A stretch of DNA of 64,000 nt from Micromonospora sp. RHAY321 (GTDB lineage Bacteria; Actinomycetota; Actinomycetes; Mycobacteriales; Micromonosporaceae): positions 124,001-188,000 of the forward strand of contig NZ_JAMHIW010000010.1 in NCBI RefSeq assembly GCF_023896955.1. The letters run 5' to 3'. The notes below the pieces were generated by a model, which was not told where the DNA came from, searched no databases, and saw only the letters and a program-made list of their open reading frames with translations. The number at the start of each line of letters is the position of its first letter. Positions within the stretch are counted from its first letter, which is position 1. Positions 34,367 through 43,176 of this stretch are shown here, in pieces. The position numbers were made by a program, and so were the translations under genes.

Positions 34367-35476
34367 ATGCCTGTCGACCTGAGCGCTACCGACGCTCTGG
34401 CGATGCGGATGAGCAGCCTGCTGCTGCGCCCGCACCCGAGCGTCCGGCCCGGCGGTGTCGCCGAGGTGGTCGAGTGGTTCGGCGGGATGCAGGCACAGGA
34501 CCTGGCCAGCGGGTTGTGGTCACTGGGCGCCCGGCTGCCCGGGCGGACGGTGGCCGACGTGCAGGCGGCCCTGGAGCGGCGGGAGGCGCTGCGCACCTGG
34601 CCGATGCGGGGCACCGTGCACCTCGTTCCGCCCGCTGACGCGCGCTGGATGCTGGAGCTGACCGGCGTCCGGTCGCTGGCCGGCGCGGCGACCCGCCGGG
34701 CGCAGCTCGGACTCACCGACGCCGACGCGGACCGGGCGGTGGACGTGCTGGGCTCCGCCCTGGCCGGCGGCGGCCGGCTCACCCGGGCGCAGTGCCTGGC
34801 CGCCCTTCGCGCGGCCGGCCTGGCCACCGACAGCCAGCGCGGCTACCACCTGCTCTGGTACGCGAGCGTCCGCGGGGTGACCTGCCTCGCGCCGAACATC
34901 GGCACCGAACAGACGTTCGCGCTGCTCGACGAGTGGGCGCCCGACTCCCGGCGGATGGACCGGGACGAGGCGCTGGCGGTGCTCGCCCACCGCTACGTGC
35001 GCGGGCACGGGCCGGTGACCGCCCGCGAGTTCGCCGGCTGGACCGGCCTCACCCTCACCGACGCGCGGCGCGGGCTGGCCGCCGCCGGCGAGGCGCTGAC
35101 CGTGGTCCGGGTCGACGGCGAGGAGATGTCCGTCGACGCGGCGCTGGCCGACGCGCCGCGCGCCCCGGTCGACGACGTGCTGGCGCTGCCCGGCTTCGAC
35201 GAGTATCTGCTCGGCTTCCGGGACCGCGCGTTGATGCTCGACCCCGCGCACCAGGCGGCCGTCGTGCCCGGCAACAACGGCATCTTCCAGGCCACCGTGG
35301 TCCGCGCCGGCCGGGTGGTGGGCCTGTGGAAGCGACGCGTCGCCCGGGCGGCGGTCACCGTGACGATCCAGCCGCTGACGCCGCTGGACGTCGTCCAACG
35401 CGCCCGGGTGGAGCAGGCCCTGGGCCGGTACGCCGACTTCCTCGGGTTGCCGCCGCGCTTCGACTGGCCGGCCTGA
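34367..35476 (+). CDS. Winged-helix DNA glycosylase family protein (AlkZ-like, HTH_42)
   Basis: 369 residues. GGMQAQDLASGLWSLGAR, TWPMRGTVHLVPPADARWML and a late LPGFDEYLLGFRDRALML identify the AlkZ/YcaQ (HTH_42) family, built of tandem winged helices. Q42 and Q44 form a QxQ motif, as in the AlkZ glycosylase that unhooks azinomycin interstrand crosslinks; YcaQ (AlkX) has QxD. The protein may thus excise bulky or crosslinked alkyl bases, possibly as self-protection, but no biosynthetic cluster is near. It converges with malQ with 11 bp between stops. Confidence 0.85.
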   Translation: MPVDLSATDALAMRMSSLLLRPHPSVRPGGVAEVVEWFGGMQAQDLASGLWSLGARLPGRTVADVQAALERREALRTWPMRGTVHLVPPADARWMLELTGVRSLAGAATRRAQLGLTDADADRAVDVLGSALAGGGRLTRAQCLAALRAAGLATDSQRGYHLLWYASVRGVTCLAPNIGTEQTFALLDEWAPDSRRMDRDEALAVLAHRYVRGHGPVTAREFAGWTGLTLTDARRGLAAAGEALTVVRVDGEEMSVDAALADAPRAPVDDVLALPGFDEYLLGFRDRALMLDPAHQAAVVPGNNGIFQATVVRAGRVVGLWKRRVARAAVTVTIQPLTPLDVVQRARVEQALGRYADFLGLPPRFDWPA

Positions 35477-35487
35477 CCGGCGGGCGT

Positions 35488-37467
35488 TCAGTCCTCGGCT
35501 GCGCCGGTCTCCCGCGGGCGGGCCGGTCGCGGGCGGGCGGCGGTGAGCAGGTCGACGATCCGGGCCACCCGGGGGTCGGACCGGATCTCGGCCACGGTCG
35601 TGGGCAGCGGCAGTCGCCAGTTCGGATACTCGTCCACCGTGCCCGGCATGTTCGGCTGCCGCACCTCGCCGAGCACGTCGTACAGGGAGACGCCGAGCAG
35701 GCGGGTCGGGCTGCCCGCGAGGGCGGCGTGCATGGCGACCACCACCGCGTTGTCATCGGGCACGCCCTCGTCGGGCAGCAACCCCTCGGCGCGCAGCATC
35801 GCCAGCAGCCGCTCCCGCTCGTCGACGGCCCGGGCCCGCTCCACCGCCACGTCGGTGCTGAGCAGCTTCAACTCGTCGCGCACCCGGACGTGCTCGCCCG
35901 TGAGGAACCCCGGCGCGGTCGGTAGGTCGTGGGTGGAGATGGTGGCCAGCGCGTTGCGCGGCCACCGGGACGGCGGGACGAAGTCCCCGTCGCCGTCGCG
36001 GGCGAACCACAGCACGGTCGAGCCGAGCATGTTGCGCCCGCGCAGACCCCGGGTCACCGCCGGCTGGACCGTGCCGAGGTCCTCACCGACCACCACCGCC
36101 CCGGCCCGCTGGGCCTCCAGCGCCAGGATGCCGAGCATCGCGTCGGCGTTGTACCGGACGTAGGTGCCCTCGGCGGCCCCGGCACCCGGCGGCACCCACC
36201 ACAGCCGCCACAGACCGGCGACGTGGTCGACCCGCAGGCCGCCGGCGTGCCGCAGGGTCCGCCGCAGCATGTCGCGGTAGGCCGCGTAGCCGGTGGCGGC
36301 GAGCCGGTCCGGCCGCCACGCGGCGAGCCCCCAGTCCTGCCCGAGCTGGTTGAAGTCGTCCGGCGGGGCGCCGACCCGCACGCCCTGGGCGAGCACGTCG
36401 GCGAGCTGCCAGCCGTCCGCGCCACCCGGGTCGATGCCGACGGCGAGGTCGTGCACCACGCCGACCGGCATCCCGGCCGCCCGGGCCGCCGCCGTGACGG
36501 CGTCGAGCTGCTCGTCGCAGAGGTGTTGCAGCCAGGCGTGGAAGGCCACCCGGTCGGCGAGCTGGCGGCGCTGCTCGGCGACCGCCGGGCCGTCCGGGTG
36601 GTGCAGCTCCTCCGGCCAGGCCCGCCAGTCGTTGCCGTGTCGTTCGGCCAGGGCACACCAGGTGGCGAACGTGGTCAGCGCCGGGTCCGCGTCCAGGTCC
36701 AGTGGCCGGGCGTACGGGTGCAGCAGCTCCAGGGCGTGCCGCTTGGCGGTCCACACCTCGTCGTAGTCGATCAGGTCACCCCGGTCGGGGCGCAGCGCGT
36801 CGACCACCGCCCGGGTCGCCGGGTCGGCCGCCTGGTAGGCGGCGGTGTCGCTGACCCGCAGGTAGAGCGGGTTGACGAAGCGCCGACTGGCCGGCGAGTA
36901 GGGAGAGGCGGCCACCGGGTGCGCCGGCCCGACCGCGTGCAGGGGGTTGAGCAGCACCAGGCCCGCGCCGCTGTCACCGGCCCAGCCGGTGAACTCGGCG
37001 AGGTCGCCGAGGTCGCCCATGCCCCAGGAGCGCTCCGAGGTGAGCGCGTAGAGCTGGAGCATCCAGCCCCAGGTGCGCGGCGGGACGGGCAGCCGGCGGG
37101 GCACCACGACCAGTGTCGCCTCGCGGTCGGCGCAGGCCAGCCGGTGCCAGCCCAGCGGCAGGTCCGCCGGCAGCTCGCCGTCGACCGCGCGGCGGCCGCC
37201 GTCCTCCAGGGTCACCACGCCCGGGCCGGGGAGCACCCGGGTGGCGCCGTGGGTGAGCACCACCGTCTCCGGCAGGGCCGTCCGGTCGACCGCGCGGGCC
37301 GTGGCGAGCGCGTCGGCGATGGCCGCCGGGCTGGTGGCGTCCACACCCAGCAGGCCGAGCACGCCGACGACGGTCTCCGGCGCGACCTCGACACGGCGGT
37401 GCCGCCAGTCCTCATACCAGGTGGACACGCCGTGCGCGTTGGCCAGCGCGACCAGTCGTCGGTTCAT
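35488..37467 (-). CDS. malQ: 4-alpha-glucanotransferase
   Basis: 659 residues, a GH77 enzyme. SPYSPASRRFVNPLYLRV, PVGVVHDLAVGIDPGGAD (nucleophile region Asp), VVGEDLGTVQP (acid/base Glu) and STHDLPTAPGFLTGEH are GH77 landmarks. The enzyme transfers glucan segments between maltodextrins and releases glucose. An N-terminal extension typical of actinobacterial MalQ is present. It lies 114 bp downstream of the ABC ATPase gene, separated by a strong hairpin, so it may have its own promoter or reduced read-through. Confidence 0.95.
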   Translation of the reverse strand: MNRRLVALANAHGVSTWYEDWRHRRVEVAPETVVGVLGLLGVDATSPAAIADALATARAVDRTALPETVVLTHGATRVLPGPGVVTLEDGGRRAVDGELPADLPLGWHRLACADREATLVVVPRRLPVPPRTWGWMLQLYALTSERSWGMGDLGDLAEFTGWAGDSGAGLVLLNPLHAVGPAHPVAASPYSPASRRFVNPLYLRVSDTAAYQAADPATRAVVDALRPDRGDLIDYDEVWTAKRHALELLHPYARPLDLDADPALTTFATWCALAERHGNDWRAWPEELHHPDGPAVAEQRRQLADRVAFHAWLQHLCDEQLDAVTAAARAAGMPVGVVHDLAVGIDPGGADGWQLADVLAQGVRVGAPPDDFNQLGQDWGLAAWRPDRLAATGYAAYRDMLRRTLRHAGGLRVDHVAGLWRLWWVPPGAGAAEGTYVRYNADAMLGILALEAQRAGAVVVGEDLGTVQPAVTRGLRGRNMLGSTVLWFARDGDGDFVPPSRWPRNALATISTHDLPTAPGFLTGEHVRVRDELKLLSTDVAVERARAVDERERLLAMLRAEGLLPDEGVPDDNAVVVAMHAALAGSPTRLLGVSLYDVLGEVRQPNMPGTVDEYPNWRLPLPTTVAEIRSDPRVARIVDLLTAARPRPARPRETGAAED

Positions 37468-37536
37468 CCGTCCCCCGCTTCACGACGCGACCTGCGACCA
37501 CCTTGCCACGACCGGAGGCACGGCGCAGGACACGAC

Positions 37537-37565
37537 GGGGCCGGCGGGTGGAACCCGCCGGCCCC
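37537..37565 (-). terminator. Hairpin after the ABC ATPase gene
   Basis: GGGGCCGGCGGGT (37537-37549) pairs perfectly with ACCCGCCGGCCCC (37553-37565), loop GGA. It lies between the ABC ATPase stop and malQ and would end or thin out transcription. Confidence 0.75.
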
Positions 37566-37581
37566 GCCACGGTGGACGTCG

Positions 37582-38790
37582 TCAGTCGGCGAGCGCGCCG
37601 GCCGCCCGGCCCTCGTGCAGGGTGAGGTTGCGCCCGTTGGCCGGGTCGAACAGGTGGATCTTCTCCAGGTTGAACCAGACCCGGCGCGACTGCCCCTCGG
37701 CCACCGGTGACTCGGCCGACAGCCGGGTGACGAGATTGCTGCCGGCGCCGCTGAAGTCGGCCGCGCCCGCGTCCGCGGCCAGCTCCTCCAACTCGGCGGC
37801 GCTGGCCTTCTCACCCTCGACGGTGAAGTAGACGTACTTGTCCGAGCCCATCGACTCGACGATCTCCACCGGCGCCTCGAACTCCAGGCCCCGGCGGCGG
37901 CTCTCCTCGTCCACCAGCTCGGCGTCCTCGAAGTGCTCGGGGCGGATGCCGAGGATCAGCTCGCGCGGCGCGTCCGCGGCCTCCAGCTCACGGCGGACCC
38001 GGTCGCCCAGCGGCACGTCGCCCAGCGCCGTCCGCAGCCCACCGTCCTGCACGGCGGCGTGCAGGAAGTTCATCGACGGCGAGCCGATGAAGCCGGCCAC
38101 GAAGAGGTTGCGCGGGTGGTCGTAGAGCTCCTGCGGCGGGCCGACCTGCTGCACCGCCCCGCCGCGCATGATCACGACGCGGTCGCCGAGGGTCATCGCC
38201 TCGGTCTGGTCGTGGGTGACGTAGACGGTGGTGGTGCCGAGCTGCTTCTGCAGGCGGGACACCACCGTGCGCATCTGCACCCGCAGCTTGGCGTCCAGGT
38301 TGGACAGCGGCTCGTCCATGAGGAACGCCTTCGGCTGCCGGACGATCGCCCGCCCCATCGCGACCCGCTGGCGTTGCCCGCCGGAGAGGTTGGCCGGCTT
38401 GCGGTCCAGCAGCGGGGTCAGCTCCAGCACCTTCGCCGCCTCGTCGACCTTCTGGTTGATGGTCTCCTTGTCGAGCTTCGCCAGCCGCAGGGGGAACGCC
38501 ATGTTCTCCCGCACGGTCATGTTCGGGTAGAGCGCGTACGACTGGAACACCATGGCGATGTCCCGGTCCCGGGGGGCCTTGTCGTTGACCCGCTGGCCGC
38601 CGATGCGCAGCTCCCCGGAGCTGATGTCCTCCAGCCCGGCGATCATGTTGAGAGTGGTGGACTTGCCGCAGCCCGAGGGGCCGACCAGGATCACGAACTC
38701 GCCGTCGGCGATCTCCAGGTCGACGTCCTGCACGGCGACGGTCCCGTCCGGGAACTTCTTGTTCACCTTGTCGAGCACGATGTCAGCCAC
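37582..38790 (-). CDS. Sugar ABC transporter ATPase (MsmK/UgpC/SugC type)
   Basis: 402 residues. Walker A is GPSGCGKST, the signature is LSGGQRQRVAMGRA, Walker B is AFLMDEPLSNLDA, and the switch His is in VYVTHDQTEAM. The C-terminal ~130 residues form the OB-fold regulatory domain typical of sugar importers (FIGSPSMNFL; LGIRPEHFED). It is the energising subunit for the permeases encoded just upstream (10 bp gap). Confidence 0.95.
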   Translation of the reverse strand: MADIVLDKVNKKFPDGTVAVQDVDLEIADGEFVILVGPSGCGKSTTLNMIAGLEDISSGELRIGGQRVNDKAPRDRDIAMVFQSYALYPNMTVRENMAFPLRLAKLDKETINQKVDEAAKVLELTPLLDRKPANLSGGQRQRVAMGRAIVRQPKAFLMDEPLSNLDAKLRVQMRTVVSRLQKQLGTTTVYVTHDQTEAMTLGDRVVIMRGGAVQQVGPPQELYDHPRNLFVAGFIGSPSMNFLHAAVQDGGLRTALGDVPLGDRVRRELEAADAPRELILGIRPEHFEDAELVDEESRRRGLEFEAPVEIVESMGSDKYVYFTVEGEKASAAELEELAADAGAADFSGAGSNLVTRLSAESPVAEGQSRRVWFNLEKIHLFDPANGRNLTLHEGRAAGALAD

Positions 38791-38800
38791 GAGTACCCAC

Positions 38801-39643
38801 CTATCCCTTGACTGCGCCGGAGGTCAGGCCGGACACGATGCGGCGCTGGAAGAAGAGGACGAACAGAATGATCGGAATGGTGATCACGACGGCGGCTGCG
38901 CAGATCGCCCCGGTGGGGTCCTCGAACTGCGACTCGCCGGTGAAGAACGACAGCGCGACCGGCACCGTACGAGCCCGCTCGGTGGAGGTCAGCGTGATGG
39001 CGAACAGGAAGTCGTTCCAGCAGAAGATGAAGACCAGGATCGCCGTGGTGAACAACCCGGGCGCGGCCAGCGGCGCGATGACCCGCCGGAACGCCTGCCC
39101 CTGGGTGGCCCCGTCCATCTTCGCCGCCTTCTCCAGGTCCCACGGGATCTGCTTGAAGAACGCCGACAGCGTGTAGATCGCCAGCGGCAGCGCGAAGGTG
39201 ATGTACGGCAGGATCAGCCCGGGCCAGGTGTCGAAGAGCCCGAGCTGCCGCTCGATCTCGAACAGCGGTGACACCAGCGACACCTGCGGGAACATCGCGA
39301 TCAGCAGGGACACGCCGACCAGCAGCCGCTTGCCGGGGAAGTCCAGCCGGCTGATCGCGTACGCCGCCATCGCGCCGAGCACCACCGCGACCAGCGTGGC
39401 GATCAGCGCGATGCCGATCGAGTTGACCAGCGCCCGGACGAACTGGTCGGTGTCGAAGATCGTCTTGTAGTTGTCCAGCGTCCACTCCCGGGGGATGAAG
39501 TTCCCGTCGGTGAGGGTGGCCGGCGTCTTGAACGACAGCGACGCGATCCACAGCACCGGGACCAGCGCGAAGACGACCACGAAGACGTCCAGGAGGCCCC
39601 AGCGCAGCCGGGCGCGGGTGGTGGTTTCGGTACCGGTGGCCAT
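38801..39643 (-). CDS. Sugar ABC transporter permease (MalG/SugB type)
   Basis: 280 residues with six TM helices. The cytoplasmic EAA loop is EKAAKMDGATQGQAFRRVIAPLAAPG, which docks on the ATPase. The start is one base after the stop of the other permease gene. It is the second half of the transmembrane pore. Confidence 0.94.
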   Translation of the reverse strand: MATGTETTTRARLRWGLLDVFVVVFALVPVLWIASLSFKTPATLTDGNFIPREWTLDNYKTIFDTDQFVRALVNSIGIALIATLVAVVLGAMAAYAISRLDFPGKRLLVGVSLLIAMFPQVSLVSPLFEIERQLGLFDTWPGLILPYITFALPLAIYTLSAFFKQIPWDLEKAAKMDGATQGQAFRRVIAPLAAPGLFTTAILVFIFCWNDFLFAITLTSTERARTVPVALSFFTGESQFEDPTGAICAAAVVITIPIILFVLFFQRRIVSGLTSGAVKG

Positions 39644-39644
39644 G

Positions 39645-40637
39645 TCAGCGCCTCTCCCCGTCGTCGCTGCCCGGGGCAGCGGTGCCGAACAACTTCACGA
39701 AGACGAACGCGATGATCGCCACGGTGATGAAGATGAGCACCGACATCGTCGAGCCGATGCCGAGGTTCAGACCCCGGATCAGGTTGTTGTAGGCGAGCAT
39801 CGACACCGACGAGGTCTCGTTGCCGCCGGCGGTCAGCACGAAGATGTTGTCGAAGACCCGGAACGCGTCCAGCGTGCGGAACAGCAGCGCGACCAGGATC
39901 GCCGGCTTCATCACCGGCAGCATCACTTTGGTGAACCGCTGCCAGGCCGTCGCGCCGTCGGTGGAGGCGGCCTTGAGCAGGTCCTCCGGGACCAGCGCCA
40001 GCCCGGCCATCAGCAGCAGCGCCATGAACGGCGTGGTCTTCCAGATCTCCGCGAGCATGATGATCGCCAGCGAGCTGGCCCGCTCGGTGAGCGGCGCGCC
40101 GTCACTGAACAGGTTGGCCAGGTAGCCGGTGCCCGGCGTCCAGGCGTACCGCCAGGAGAACGCGGCGACCACGGTGACGATCCCGTACGGGATCAGCGCC
40201 GAGGTCCGGACCAGGCCGCGGCCGATGAGGGTGCGGTGCATGATGATCGCCAGCCCCATGCCGAGCACCAGCTCGACGGCCACGGTGACCACCGTGATCA
40301 GCATGGTCACACCGAACGCGGTCCACCAGAACTCGTTGGTGAGCACGGTGACGTAGTTCTCCAGCCCGATGAACTCGCGCTGGTCGGGGAAACGCAGGTC
40401 GAAGCGCTGGAGTGACAGCCAGACCGAGTAGATGATCGGGTACGCGGTCACCGCGAGCATGACCAGCGCGGCGGGCGCGCAGAGCAGCCAACCGAGCTTG
40501 CGTTCGGCCTTCTTGTTCTCGCTCAGCGGCGCCTTGCGACGGCCGCTGCGCTGGGTGGGGACGGTGGCGTGCCGGCCGCCGGGCCGCTCCGCCCCGGCGC
40601 TCACCTCGGCGCCGGCCGGTGTGGCGTTGATGCTCAC
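39645..40637 (-). CDS. Sugar ABC transporter permease (MalF/SugA type)
   Basis: 330 residues from GTG 40637. A basic N-terminus precedes six TM helices; the EAA loop is LLKAASTDGATAWQRFTKVMLPVMKP. The start codon overlaps the stop of the upstream 20-codon micro-ORF in a GTGA. Its ribosome binding site (AAGAAGGTGG) lies inside the duplicated 59-bp unit. Confidence 0.93.
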   Translation of the reverse strand: MSINATPAGAEVSAGAERPGGRHATVPTQRSGRRKAPLSENKKAERKLGWLLCAPAALVMLAVTAYPIIYSVWLSLQRFDLRFPDQREFIGLENYVTVLTNEFWWTAFGVTMLITVVTVAVELVLGMGLAIIMHRTLIGRGLVRTSALIPYGIVTVVAAFSWRYAWTPGTGYLANLFSDGAPLTERASSLAIIMLAEIWKTTPFMALLLMAGLALVPEDLLKAASTDGATAWQRFTKVMLPVMKPAILVALLFRTLDAFRVFDNIFVLTAGGNETSSVSMLAYNNLIRGLNLGIGSTMSVLIFITVAIIAFVFVKLFGTAAPGSDDGERR

Positions 40638-40696
40638 GGTGCCACCTTCTTTCGCGACTGCGGGGCTCGCAGGATCGGCTCACTCCTCGCGCTCAC
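40634..40696 (-). CDS. Micro-ORF copy 2
   Basis: GTG 40696 to TGA 40634, encoding MSARSEPILRAPQSRKKVAP, identical to copy 1. Its start overlaps the stop of copy 1 and its stop overlaps the permease GTG, each as GTGA. It may serve only to pass ribosomes from the binding-protein gene to the permease. Function as a peptide is unproven. Confidence 0.45.
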   Translation of the reverse strand: MSARSEPILRAPQSRKKVAP

Positions 40697-40755
40697 GGTG
40701 CCACCTTCTTTCGCGACTGCGGGGCTCGCAGGATCGGCTCACTCCTCGCGCTCAC
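40638..40755 (-). repeat. Perfect 59-bp tandem duplication
   Basis: Units 40697-40755 and 40638-40696 are identical. Each begins GTGAGCGCGAGGAGTGAGCC in the minus-strand sense and ends AAGAAGGTGGCACC, so each carries a start codon and a ribosome binding site for the next start. The permease GTGAGC forms the beginning of a third unit. As 59 is not a multiple of 3, each copy ends its ORF within the next. Confidence 0.93.
40693..40755 (-). CDS. Micro-ORF copy 1
   Basis: GTG 40755 to TGA 40693, 20 codons. The start overlaps the TGA of the substrate-binding protein (40754-40752) as GTGA, and the stop overlaps the GTG of copy 2. See the tandem duplication entry. A short basic peptide product is possible but only the coupling arrangement supports translation. 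Confidence 0.45.
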   Translation of the reverse strand: MSARSEPILRAPQSRKKVAP

Positions 40756-42038
40756 GGGAGCACACCCTTCGACTGGAGGGCGTCGGCGATGGCGCCGCGC
40801 AGCTCGTCCGCGGTCTGCTGCGGACGGATCGCCGACGGCGGCGACAGGATCGCCGACATCACCGTGGAGATGCTCTGGTAGGCCGGGGTCAGCGGGCGGG
40901 TCGCCGGCTCCTTCAGCTCCTCCAGAATGGTGTCCTTCATGGGGTACGCCTCGGCCATCTCCGGTTCGTCGTAGACCGCCTCGATGGTGGGCGGCACGCC
41001 GTCGTTGATCGCGGAGAACTTCTGGTGCTCGGCGTTACGGATGCAGCGGGCCGCCTCGAAGGACAGCTCCGGGTGCTTGGAGTAGGAGCTGACCGCCATG
41101 TTCACCCCGCCGATGGTGACCTTGCTGGGGGTGTTCTCGTCGATGCCCGGCACCCGGGCCCAACCGACCTGCTTGGCCAGCTCCGGGTTGGCCTCCTGCA
41201 GCGCCGGGTAGACGAACGGCCAGTTCACCTGGAACGCCCCCGCGCCGGACTGGAACTCCAGCCGCACCGGGTCCTCGGTGGCGTTGCTGAACGACGGCGA
41301 GGTCACGCCCGACGCGGCGAAGGTCTGCAACTGCTCCAGAGCCCGGACCGTGCCGGCGTCCATCACGGCCTTCGTACCGTCGTCGTTGAGGATCTTTCCG
41401 CCGGCGCTCTCGGCCAGGGTGTTGTAGAGGACGACCAGACCCTCGTACTGGGCCCCCATCGTGAGCACCTGGTACGGCTTGCCCTGGTCCTTGAGCTGCT
41501 TCGCCGCCGTGATCATCTGATCCCAGGTCGTCGGCGGCTGCGGCACCAGGTCCTTGCGGTACCAGAGCAGCTGGACGTTGGTGTTCTTCGGCGCGGCGTA
41601 GAGCTTGTCCTCGTAGCGGGCGGTCTCCAGCGGCCCGGCGAGGGTGCCCTGCTCCACCTCGGCCTTGTCCTGGCCGGTCCACTCGCGGATCCAGTCGGCG
41701 CTGGCGAACTCCTGGGTCCAGGTGACGTCCAGACCGAGCAGGTCCATTCCGCTGTCCTCGGCGGCCAGCCGGCGCACCATCTGCACCCGCTGGTCGTCGG
41801 CCTGTCGGGGCAGCACCCGGTAGGCGATCTCGTAGCGCCCCTGGGCCTGCGCGTTGCAGTCGTCGACGACCTTCTGCAGGTTCTGCTCGGGTGGGTAGTA
41901 CAGGTTGAGCGTCGGTGGGCCACCAGCGTCACCGGAACCGCAGGCGGCCATGGGCGCCACCAGCGTCAACGCGGCGGCAGCCGCGACCGCACGCACCCGC
42001 GGTCGCCGTCGACGTCGAGCCTCGTCAGGGTCGCTCAT
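40752..42038 (-). CDS. Substrate-binding lipoprotein of sugar ABC importer (LpqY-like)
   Basis: 428 residues from ATG 42038 with a GGGGAGGGG upstream. An Arg-rich start, hydrophobic stretch and lipobox-like APMAAC (Cys near 33) mark a lipoprotein. LPRQADDQRVQMVRRLA, LLGLDVTWTQEFASADWI and DKLYAAPKNTNVQLLWYRKDL resemble mycobacterial LpqY, the trehalose receptor of SugABC. Trehalose or another alpha-glucoside is therefore the likely ligand. The following malQ fits alpha-glucan handling. Its stop overlaps micro-ORF 1. Confidence 0.9.
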   Translation of the reverse strand: MSDPDEARRRRRPRVRAVAAAAALTLVAPMAACGSGDAGGPPTLNLYYPPEQNLQKVVDDCNAQAQGRYEIAYRVLPRQADDQRVQMVRRLAAEDSGMDLLGLDVTWTQEFASADWIREWTGQDKAEVEQGTLAGPLETARYEDKLYAAPKNTNVQLLWYRKDLVPQPPTTWDQMITAAKQLKDQGKPYQVLTMGAQYEGLVVLYNTLAESAGGKILNDDGTKAVMDAGTVRALEQLQTFAASGVTSPSFSNATEDPVRLEFQSGAGAFQVNWPFVYPALQEANPELAKQVGWARVPGIDENTPSKVTIGGVNMAVSSYSKHPELSFEAARCIRNAEHQKFSAINDGVPPTIEAVYDEPEMAEAYPMKDTILEELKEPATRPLTPAYQSISTVMSAILSPPSAIRPQQTADELRGAIADALQSKGVLP

Positions 42039-42288
42039 CACCCCTCCCCTCTTTGTCGGCCAGCAGCCGGGGGAAGGCACCGTGCCCCGGCGCACGGCGA
42101 AACAATCGGGACCCTGCGGTTGCGTCGCGACGGCCCCGGACGTTTCGTGGCCTTCACACTGCCCGAGCTGGGAACTCGCGAAACCTGACGCTGGCGGGAC
42201 GGGGTCCGCCCGGGTGCGTGTGCGCCAGATCACGCCGCTCGGTGGTAACCGGCGGGCGCCCGGGCTTCGGACCGGGCATCCTGAACCG

Positions 42289-42990
42289 GTGATCGCGCAC
42301 TTCAAGGACCTCTGCCTGGACGCCACGAACGCCCGCCTGCTGGGCGCCTTCTGGGCCCGGATCCTCGACGCGGACGTGGCCGACGCCGGCGGCGACGACA
42401 CCCGGGTGGACCCCCGTGCCGCGCGCTCGGGCGCCGAGTCGATCTGGGTCAACCAGGTGCCGGAGCCACGCACCGGCAAGACCCGCGTCCACCTGGACCT
42501 GCGGCTGGCCGGCGCGGAGCCGTCCGCGCTGATCGCGGCCGGCGCCCGGCTGCTCCGCGAACCGTCCGGCGACGTGACGTGGTGGGTGCTGGCCGACCCG
42601 GAGGGCAACCCGTTCTGCGCGTTCCCGGCCCGCGACGGCACCCGACCGGGCCCCTTTGAGCTGGTCGTGGACTCCGCCGACCCGGCCGCCCAGGCGGCCT
42701 GGTGGGCCGGCGTGGTCGGCGGCACCGTCGAGTACGGGTCGGGGACCGCGTCGGTGGCCGGCGCGGCCGGGTTCCCCTGGGACCACTGGGTGTTCGACGC
42801 GGTGCCCGAGCCCAGGACGGTCAAGAACCGGCTGCACTGGGACGTCGACCTGGTCGAGCCGGAGCCGACGGCGCTCATCGGGGCGGGCGCGACGCTGCTG
42901 CGCGAGCCGACCGACCAGAGCCGCTGGTGGGTCCTGGCCGACCCGGAGGGCAACGAGTTCTGCGCCTTCGCACCGCGTCCCACCGGGTGA
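42289..42990 (+). CDS. VOC-family protein with two glyoxalase-like domains
   Basis: 233 residues from GTG 42289. Two repeats are obvious: each has an AFWA/AAWWAG N-terminal helix, VPEPRT(G/V)K, a (V/W)HLDL or LHWDVDL strand, GA.LLREP and WWVLADPEGN(P/E)FCAF. The ending matches the glyoxalase_6 type. Metal-binding His/Glu pairs may be present (HLDL, HWDV), but the substrate is unknown. Divergent from the ABC operon across about 250 bp in which no operator was recognised. Confidence 0.9.
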   Translation: MIAHFKDLCLDATNARLLGAFWARILDADVADAGGDDTRVDPRAARSGAESIWVNQVPEPRTGKTRVHLDLRLAGAEPSALIAAGARLLREPSGDVTWWVLADPEGNPFCAFPARDGTRPGPFELVVDSADPAAQAAWWAGVVGGTVEYGSGTASVAGAAGFPWDHWVFDAVPEPRTVKNRLHWDVDLVEPEPTALIGAGATLLREPTDQSRWWVLADPEGNEFCAFAPRPTG

Positions 42991-43176
42991 ACGACCGACT
43001 ACCCTCCGCGCCCGCGGCGGACTAGCCTTTCCCTAGCTCCGCAGCCAGCGCGTTCGCCGCCGACGTCGACACGCCTCCGGCCGACCCCAGCCCGCCCGAA
43101 CGGTTGGTAATCGCGGGAACGTCCCACTGCCGCTCCACCGGTTGGGCAGGATCGTCCCCAACGAGGAGGTGCCGTC

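Noticed and set aside
42039..42288. Search for a LacI-type operator before the ABC transporter operon
   Set aside because: No convincing palindrome was found; sugar control cannot be claimed.
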